Assembly (NCBI GenBank): GCA_036309765.1
Contig: JAXJTE010000168.1
Location: 1-64,000 of the forward strand
Length of the DNA: 64,000 nucleotides
Direction: 5' to 3'
Source: Caryophanon sp036309765
GTDB taxonomy: Bacteria; Bacillota; Bacilli; Bacillales_A; Planococcaceae
Position numbers and translations under genes: made by a program. Below, in pieces: positions 59,031 through 64,000 of this stretch. The notes under the pieces are model-generated. The model saw only the letters and a program-made list of their open reading frames with translations, was not told where the DNA came from and made no database searches. How positions within the stretch are numbered: the first letter of the stretch is position 1; every line of letters begins with the position of its first letter.

Positions 59031-59826
59031 CGTTTGACACGAATGATTCGTGAACGCGCTCCCAAAACGGGAATGGGCGGAATCGTGCAAAACGTACTTT
59101 TTCGCGTGCAACAGTACATTGAATTTTTGAAACGTCTGATTGTGACAAGCTAATGTGGTCAATCGTCATATTAAACTCCTGCGATTCAGACACTGGCTTT
59201 AGCTCACAATTATGATGCGCTGGTAATACGAGCGATGAGCCGACTGTACGGAATACGCGGTTGTTAATCGACGCCATTTCCGTTAGCTGAATCGCTTCGA
59301 GCGTCGGGTGAATGATCGCGCCGCCGAGTGCTTTATTGTAAGCAGTTGAGCCAGATGGTGTCGATACGCAAAGCCCGTCGCCGCGGAAGCGCTCAAATGG
59401 CTTGCCGTTTAGCTCGACGTCCATTACGAGTGTGACGCTTGGCGATTTCACCGTCGCTTCGTTTAACGCTAAATATTTATTGACGGCTGAGTTATGATGA
59501 TGCACTTGAATTTCAAGTAGCGGGTACTCGACGACGTTAAAGTCCTTTTTCGCAATCGATAGCACAAGCTTTTCTAACTCGGACGGCTTCCAGTCTGCGT
59601 AAAACCCTAAATGCCCTGTATGAATGCCGACGAATGACACTTTATCAAGTAAATGCGAGAAGCGGTGGAATGCGTGTAGCAGCGTGCCGTCTCCCCCAAT
59701 CGATAGCACAATATCCGGGCTTTCCTCATCGTGCTTTAGCCCAAAATCTAATAAATACGTTTTTGCTAGCTGTGCTAATTCGTTTGACTGCTCATCTAAA
59801 CGTGCTTGAATTGCAAAGTTCATCAT
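59023..59826 (-). CDS. nadK: NAD kinase
   Basis: 267 residues. The diagnostic LSIGGDGTLLHAF (GGDGT) and the STPSGSTAYNKALGGAI loop are intact. It phosphorylates NAD+ to NADP+. The start overlaps the relQ stop by 4 bp and its end overlaps yjbO, giving a tightly coupled relQ-nadK-yjbO operon, the same order as yjbM-yjbN-yjbO in B. subtilis. Confidence 0.96.
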   Translation of the reverse strand: MMNFAIQARLDEQSNELAQLAKTYLLDFGLKHDEESPDIVLSIGGDGTLLHAFHRFSHLLDKVSFVGIHTGHLGFYADWKPSELEKLVLSIAKKDFNVVEYPLLEIQVHHHNSAVNKYLALNEATVKSPSVTLVMDVELNGKPFERFRGDGLCVSTPSGSTAYNKALGGAIIHPTLEAIQLTEMASINNRVFRTVGSSLVLPAHHNCELKPVSESQEFNMTIDHISLSQSDVSKIQCTVAREKVRFARFRPFPFWERVHESFVSNDV

Positions 59827-60494
59827 GCATCACGCTCCTGTTCTGGTCGATTTGTTTTCGGATTGTCACCTTCTTTAAGCTCGGTGAAATAAGCTTGTGC
59901 CTCGTGGATTTCACTGCGAATTTGCGACATTTCCTCATCTAGCTGAAAGGCCGCTTCTGCCGCACTTTGTAGACGATTTTTAATTTCTTCAGGGAAAGCT
60001 CCCTTATATTTATAATTTAATGAATGCTCAATCGATGCCCAAAAGTTCATCGCAAGCGTTCGGATTTGAATTTCAGCAAACACAACTTTCGTGCCATGAA
60101 TCGTTTCTACTGGGTACTCGATAATGACGTGATGCGAGCGATAGCCACTGCTTTTGCTGCTTGTCACGTAATCGCGCTCCTCGACAATACGCATATCTTT
60201 TCGCTGATGCAATAAATCAACGACCGTAAAAATATCATCAATAAATTGGCACATAATGCGCACGCCTGCAATATCTTGTATTTCACGGGCAAGCTGTTCA
60301 GACGGCTCAAATGGCAAACCTTTTTCGAGCGTTTTGTCGTAAATACTCGCTTTTGGCTTAACACGACCTGTGACAAACTCAATCGGTGAATTCGTATTGT
60401 TCATGCTAAACTGTGAACGCATTCCTTTTAGCTTTACTTTCAGCTCGTCTACAGCTTGCTTATACGGGTTCAAAAAAAGATCCCATGCTCCCAT
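59823..60494 (-). CDS. relQ: Small alarmone synthetase (GTP pyrophosphokinase, RelQ/YjbM)
   Basis: 223 residues, a synthetase-only enzyme without hydrolase or regulatory domains. Synthetase motifs: TGRVKPKASIYDKTLEKG, DIAGVRIMCQFIDDIFTVVDLL, KSSGYRSHHVIIEYP and VFAEIQIRTLAMNFWASIEHSLNYKY. It makes (p)ppGpp from ATP and GDP/GTP as a tetramer, allosterically activated by pppGpp in homologues. The C-terminal helix is extended and acidic/basic compared with the usual 211-residue form. Confidence 0.94.
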   Translation of the reverse strand: MGAWDLFLNPYKQAVDELKVKLKGMRSQFSMNNTNSPIEFVTGRVKPKASIYDKTLEKGLPFEPSEQLAREIQDIAGVRIMCQFIDDIFTVVDLLHQRKDMRIVEERDYVTSSKSSGYRSHHVIIEYPVETIHGTKVVFAEIQIRTLAMNFWASIEHSLNYKYKGAFPEEIKNRLQSAAEAAFQLDEEMSQIRSEIHEAQAYFTELKEGDNPKTNRPEQERDA

Positions 60495-60554
60495 ACGTCA
60501 AATTCTCCTCTCAACAGCGCAAACGCCCCGCTGCCTGTCTTCTGCAAACGCCAC

Positions 60555-60941
60555 TTATACAGCGTCCGTTAAAATTCGTTGAAATGCTTGTTCCACCGCG
60601 CTGACAAATTCATCGCCGTAATTGCCATTCCCCTCGATATTATAAACAAGCATTTGCAATTCTTCAAAGAAATGTCGTAACACAATGGACGTGGCGTTTA
60701 CTTGTACAGTCGGGTTTTGTTGCTGCACGAGCATTTTCACAAGCACATGCCACACTGGCTGCTCAAATCGTATGTATGCATAAGTGTCCCCTACATCGCA
60801 TAAATACACGAACGCAAAGTCATCCGAATCCGCAATCACTTGTCCTGCTGGTGTCATTTTGTCATATTCAACGTTTTCGTTTACACTAAACGTAAGTAAT
60901 TCCTCGTCTACAATTGTAACAGTATATTGATTACGCAACAT
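60555..60941 (-). CDS. yjbL: UPF0738-family protein (YjbL)
   Basis: 128 residues from ATG 60941, with AAAGGGAG just upstream; an in-frame ATG lies 21 bp further upstream. The sequence MLRNQYTVTIVDEELLTFSV... ADSDDFAFVYLCDVGDTYAYIRFEQPVW and the position directly before relQ match YjbL of B. subtilis. Predicted soluble alpha/beta protein; function unknown. Divergent from yjbK. Confidence 0.85.
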   Translation of the reverse strand: MLRNQYTVTIVDEELLTFSVNENVEYDKMTPAGQVIADSDDFAFVYLCDVGDTYAYIRFEQPVWHVLVKMLVQQQNPTVQVNATSIVLRHFFEELQMLVYNIEGNGNYGDEFVSAVEQAFQRILTDAV

Positions 60942-61079
60942 GAAAACTCCCTTTCTTGCCATTGTTTCTGTTCATATTTTACCATACAGTAATGTGTACA
61001 GGCACAGACTTCTTTGAATGCGGCTGTTTTTTTCTGTTGCGACCTACTCTGCTAAAAAATCCATCTGTAAAGGAAGAGC

Positions 61080-61667
61080 ATGATGACACAAGAAACCGAA
61101 ATTGAATTTAAAAATTTATTACAGCACGATGAATACGCACAACTATGCCAATTTTTCGGCGTGCAGCCAGCTAATGCAAAGACGCTCGCAAACCATTACT
61201 TCGACACAGCCGACCTACATATTAAAGCACTCGCTAGCGGCTTACGCATCCGCGAAACAGACGGCGTATTTGAAGCGACGTTAAAGCGCGCAGTGGACGC
61301 ACAAACGAGCATCGAAACGAACGTCGATATTACGCGTGCGGAAGCGGATGCGATTTTTGACGGCGCACCGTTTCCTGAAGCAATTACGACGCAGCTTCGC
61401 GAGGCGGCCGTGCCACTTTCTGAAATAAAAATGTACGGTTCACTAACAACACGACGCATTGAAGTCGAATATAAAGGTGGAACGATCGTAATCGACCACT
61501 CACGCTATTTACAAGAAGAGGACTATGAGCTGGAATACGAGGTGACAGACGCTACTGCGGGCGCACAAGCGTTTCATGCCTTGCTCGAGCAGCTGCACAT
61601 TCCGACTCGCGTAACGAAAAAGAAAATTGCTCGCTTTGCGGATGCATTAGCGAAACAGAAAGGATGA
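61080..61667 (+). CDS. yjbK: CYTH-domain protein (YjbK)
   Basis: 195 residues. The CYTH signature ExExK appears as EIEFK near the N-terminus. The inward-facing charged strands of the triphosphate tunnel follow (NHYFDT, GLRIRET, EATLKRA, RRIEVEYKGGTIVIDHS, YELEYEV). Such proteins hydrolyse inorganic triphosphate or thiamine triphosphate. A second ATG three bases later is equally possible as start. It is 4 bp upstream of yjbJ. Confidence 0.93.
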   Translation: MMTQETEIEFKNLLQHDEYAQLCQFFGVQPANAKTLANHYFDTADLHIKALASGLRIRETDGVFEATLKRAVDAQTSIETNVDITRAEADAIFDGAPFPEAITTQLREAAVPLSEIKMYGSLTTRRIEVEYKGGTIVIDHSRYLQEEDYELEYEVTDATAGAQAFHALLEQLHIPTRVTKKKIARFADALAKQKG

Positions 61668-61671
61668 TTTT

Positions 61672-62436
61672 ATGACAATCCCAAATATTCGCGCCTTTTT
61701 AGACACAGCAGCCATCCAAACGATGACAGGTGATACAGAAAGCGCTTCTTCAACAAACTCAGCGTTCTCATCACTGATTTCAGAAGTTTTATCCAATAAC
61801 GCATCGACATCAACGTTAACGAACTACTTAGGTGCGATCCCATCACTTGTAGACGCAAGCACATCATCGACATCAAGCTCAGCGACGACGCTACTAAACG
61901 CGTTATCTTCTAGCAGTGCCTCTACATATATGCCACCGTCTCTTTACACGGTGCTATCAGAGCAGGCATCAAAAACCGAAACGACAGCTGCGGCAAAGAC
62001 GACAGAAGCAGCGCCGTCTTACACAGGCTCTGTCGTGTTCACAGGTCAGCTTGAAGGAGCGAACAAATATAGCGCCATTATCGAGAAAGCCGCAAAGGAA
62101 TACGATTTAGATCCGAAGCTTATCGCCGCAATTATGAAGCAAGAATCAAACTTCGATACGAGCGTGAAAAGCCATGCCGGTGCAGCAGGGTTAATGCAGC
62201 TAATGCCAGGCACAGCGAAATACGTCGGCGTCAAAAATTCGCTGGATCCAGAGCAAAACATTATGGGCGGTGCTAAGTATTTACGCATGATGCTCGACCA
62301 GTTCGGTGGTAACGTCACGACGGCACTTGCTGCGTACAACGCCGGCCCAGGCAACGTAAAAAAGTACGGCGGTATTCCACCATTTAAAGAAACACAAAAC
62401 TATGTTGTGAAAGTAAACAACTACTACAAGTCATAA
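61672..62436 (+). CDS. yjbJ: Lytic transglycosylase (SLT domain, YjbJ-like)
   Basis: 254 residues. The SLT domain occupies the last 115 residues: catalytic Glu in AAIMKQESNFD, GAAGLMQLMPGTA, and AAYNAGPGNVKKYGGIPPF. Residues 20-125 are Ser/Thr/Ala-rich and probably disordered. There is no recognisable signal peptide (start MTIPNIRAFLDTAAIQTM), so export would need a non-Sec route, as known for some flagellar rod-associated lytic enzymes. It cleaves glycan strands to 1,6-anhydro ends. The operon partner is yjbK. Confidence 0.9.
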   Translation: MTIPNIRAFLDTAAIQTMTGDTESASSTNSAFSSLISEVLSNNASTSTLTNYLGAIPSLVDASTSSTSSSATTLLNALSSSSASTYMPPSLYTVLSEQASKTETTAAAKTTEAAPSYTGSVVFTGQLEGANKYSAIIEKAAKEYDLDPKLIAAIMKQESNFDTSVKSHAGAAGLMQLMPGTAKYVGVKNSLDPEQNIMGGAKYLRMMLDQFGGNVTTALAAYNAGPGNVKKYGGIPPFKETQNYVVKVNNYYKS

Positions 62437-62523
62437 TAAATTCATTTTGTTTTCCTCGTTTACAAAACGTAAAACGAAACATTTTCACTACAAAACGATG
62501 TACAGAAATAATTCTTTTGAACC

Positions 62524-62570
62524 ACTGCCTTTTAGCGTCTTCGAATGCTAAAAGGCAGTTTGTTTGTATT
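62524..62570 (+). terminator. Terminator of yjbK-yjbJ
   Basis: A perfect 13-bp stem ACTGCCTTTTAGC (62524-62536) / GCTAAAAGGCAGT (62547-62559), then TTGTTTGT. The poly-T is interrupted but adequate. Confidence 0.8.
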
Positions 62571-62670
62571 CCGACAAGTTCGTTGATAGAATGAACGTAC
62601 AACTTAGTTCAATCCATGTACGCGTCATGCGTATTTCATAAATAAAATGGTTTAAAGGAGCAACACACCT

Positions 62671-63069
62671 ATGACTAGAATTTCTAAAATTCCTTACGAG
62701 GAAATTGGTGCTGAGAAATTATCGGAATTAATGCATGCGTTTTACAAGCGCGTCAGTGAGCACCCATTGCTAATTCCAATCTTTCCAGAAGATTTTTCGG
62801 AAACGATTCGTAAGCAAATTCAATTCCAGACTCAATACTTAGGTGGTCCTAACTTGTTTACTGAGGAGCACGGTCACCCGATGATGCGTGCACGACATAT
62901 GCATTTTAACGTTACACCAGACCGCGCACAAGCTTGGCTCGAATGTATGGCAGGTGCGATGGATGACATCGGTTTAGATGGGAAATTCCGCGAAATTTAT
63001 TATAAGCGCCTTGTCATGACAGCGCATCATATGATCAACGCGCCAAATGAGGAAGAGGAGGGGTTGTAG
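62671..63069 (+). CDS. yjbI: Group II truncated haemoglobin (YjbI)
   Basis: 132 residues. The 2-on-2 globin is recognised by YKRVSEHPLLIPIFP, YLGGPNLFTEEHGHPMMRARHMHF, with the proximal heme His at H76, and a Trp in the G helix (AQAWLECM) typical of trHbO. It binds O2/NO or acts in peroxide/NO detoxification. Its stop overlaps the spxH start (TAGTGA region), so the two are translated as a unit, as in B. subtilis yjbIH. Confidence 0.95.
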   Translation: MTRISKIPYEEIGAEKLSELMHAFYKRVSEHPLLIPIFPEDFSETIRKQIQFQTQYLGGPNLFTEEHGHPMMRARHMHFNVTPDRAQAWLECMAGAMDDIGLDGKFREIYYKRLVMTAHHMINAPNEEEEGL

Positions 63070-63884
63070 TGACGCATGTTCAACTATTAACGGAGCAAGC
63101 AACATCCTCACAATCGTTGCACAAACCTTTAGAGTTATACATTTTCATTGATCCATTATGTACAACTGCTGTCGATATGCAGTCTATGGTTCGCAAACTA
63201 CAAGTACAATACGAGCAATACTTTACATGTCGCTTCATTTTAAGCACGAAGCTTGCCTCACTAAACTGCCTAGAGGAAAAAACGAAAGGCTGCATGTCTG
63301 GACAAGATGTTGACGTGAAGCATCCTGTATTACCTTCTGTCGCAGTAAAAGCCGCTGAGCTTCAAGGTAAACGCGCAGGCTTACGTTTTTTAACGAAGCT
63401 ACAAGAATGTTTACTGTTAAAACAAAAAAACTTACAATCGTACAATACATTGCTTGAAATTGCAGAACAATCACAGCTCGATATGCAGGAGTTCCGCAAC
63501 GACTTTGGCTCAAAGGAAGCAGCACATGCTTTCCAGTGTGATTTACATATCACAAACGAAATGGACGTAAGCGAGCTGCCAACGATTGTCTTTTTCAACG
63601 AGTGCATTGAAGATGAAGGCTTGAAGGTGAGTGGCTTATACACGTATGATGTGTACGAGCACATTTTATCAGAAATGCTCAACGCCCCGCTCATCCCGAA
63701 TCAGCCACCACCAGTCGAGGAGCTACTTGGACGCTTCCATAGCTTATCGACACAAGAAATCGCCGCGATGTACAACTTAACAGAAGTTGCCGCTGAGCGC
63801 GAAATGAAAAAACGCATGCTTCAACAAAAAGTCGAGCGTACACAAGCAAACGACGTGACGCTTTGGCGCTTAAAGCACGCATAA
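63069..63884 (+). CDS. spxH: ClpXP adaptor protein SpxH (YjbH), with altered CXXC
   Basis: 271 residues from a GTG overlapping the yjbI stop. The DsbA-like thioredoxin fold reads KPLELYIFIDPLC, AAELQGKRAGLRFLTKLQECLL and the conserved DEGLKVSGLYTYDVYEHIL. It delivers the redox regulator Spx to ClpXP; disulfide stress inactivates it. Here the usual D-P-L-C-x-x-C is D-P-L-C-T-T-A: only C31 is kept. A C-terminal HTH-like helix pair (SLSTQEIAAMYNLTEVAAEREMKKRM) is also typical of YjbH. Confidence 0.93.
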   Translation: MTHVQLLTEQATSSQSLHKPLELYIFIDPLCTTAVDMQSMVRKLQVQYEQYFTCRFILSTKLASLNCLEEKTKGCMSGQDVDVKHPVLPSVAVKAAELQGKRAGLRFLTKLQECLLLKQKNLQSYNTLLEIAEQSQLDMQEFRNDFGSKEAAHAFQCDLHITNEMDVSELPTIVFFNECIEDEGLKVSGLYTYDVYEHILSEMLNAPLIPNQPPPVEELLGRFHSLSTQEIAAMYNLTEVAAEREMKKRMLQQKVERTQANDVTLWRLKHA

Positions 63885-63889
63885 AAAAG

Positions 63890-63921
63890 AAAGCTAGAGA
63901 AGCCCTTCTCTAGCTTTTTTT
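63890..63921 (+). terminator. Terminator of yjbI-spxH
   Basis: AAAGCTAGAGAAG (63890-63902) pairs with CTTCTCTAGCTTT (63905-63917), followed by further T. Confidence 0.9.
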
Positions 63922-63962
63922 GTCGTCTATGCGCTAAAATGATACGTAAAGGGGGAATTTCC

Positions 63963-64000
63963 ATGCATGAAACACCAATTTACGTACGCTTTTGTGAAAC
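63963..64000 (+). CDS. Probable acyl-CoA thioesterase, N-terminal fragment (cut by window edge)
   Basis: Only 12 codons are visible, MHETPIYVRFCE, with AAAGGGGG at about 7 bp before the ATG. The pattern T-P-I-x-V-R-F-x-E is the beginning of 4-hydroxybenzoyl-CoA thioesterase-like (YbgC-type hotdog) proteins, which continue T-D-A-L-G-H-V-N-N. With so few residues this is tentative. Confidence 0.5.
   Translation, partial: MHETPIYVRFCE

Overview
The window is a gene-dense stretch of a low-GC Gram-positive (Firmicutes) chromosome. Gene content and order follow Bacillus subtilis in several blocks: pdhA-pdhB-pdhC-pdhD / def / ykrA / rpoY / rnjA / ktrC; darB / ccpC / dapH / dapL; yjcH / yjcG / yjcF; and yjbO / nadK / yjbM / yjbL / yjbK / yjbJ / yjbI / yjbH. 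The neighbours between the blocks differ from B. subtilis. They include a stand-alone MurE, an NPQTS-anchored NEAT protein with a class B sortase, ppk-ppx and a Spo0E-like protein. I infer a member of the Planococcaceae/Caryophanaceae (Lysinibacillus, Solibacillus, Caryophanon or Kurthia type). The genus cannot be fixed from the window alone. I see no rRNA, tRNA, CRISPR array, prophage or intact insertion sequence.

Layout. 1-114: end of a LysR regulator. 0.4-9.2 kb: pyruvate dehydrogenase operon, peptide deformylase, HAD phosphatase, an isolated 23-residue cationic peptide gene, RNA polymerase epsilon and RNase J1. 9.4-15.1 kb: PsiE-like membrane protein, KtrC, and an XRE-cupin regulator heading a potABCD polyamine transport operon. 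15.1-17.1 kb: an AT-rich three-gene island (unknown acidic protein, SecB-like chaperone, PD-(D/E)XK nuclease-like protein) with its own promoter region and strong terminator. 17.2-22 kb: MFS exporter, acetylated-DAP pathway genes, CcpC and the c-di-AMP protein DarB. 22-30 kb: polyphosphate kinase and exopolyphosphatase, CheV, YkwC, Spo0E-like protein, a lipoprotein and a MarR regulator, interspersed with three copies of a small inverted-repeat element. 30-40 kb: B12/radical SAM enzyme, KtrD potassium channel, TerC under a yybP-ykoY (manganese) riboswitch, an RND efflux pump, a second repeat type and RF3. 40-50 kb: two tandem soluble chemoreceptors, MurE, an M42 peptidase, a PAS histidine kinase, an aldehyde dehydrogenase with a divergent GntR regulator, and a cell-wall amidase. 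50-54 kb: YceI, nitroreductase, SrtB, NEAT protein, nuclease and YutG. 54-64 kb: YjcH-G-F, dUTPase, MgtE, the yjb cluster ending in SpxH, and the start of a thioesterase.

How the parts relate. Several products belong to known circuits: KtrC/KtrD potassium uptake and DarB (c-di-AMP signalling), RelQ and the Ppk/Ppx pair (stringent and phosphate stress), SrtB with its NPQTS substrate (heme/iron capture at the wall), SpxH with truncated haemoglobin (thiol/oxidative stress), and CheV with two cytoplasmic chemoreceptors. Most convergent genes share a bidirectional hairpin terminator, so transcription units are easy to delimit.

The best candidate for an undescribed system is the island at 15.2-16.9 kb. 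Its middle gene is a SecB-like chaperone, unexpected in a lineage without canonical SecB. The last gene carries an RG-E...D...E-x-K nuclease signature. The arrangement resembles toxin-antitoxin-chaperone modules, and I propose it as a candidate defence or addiction module. Also notable are the isolated cationic peptide gene at 7056-7127, the mobile-element-like repeats with a nested core, and an SpxH lacking the second cysteine of its CXXC.
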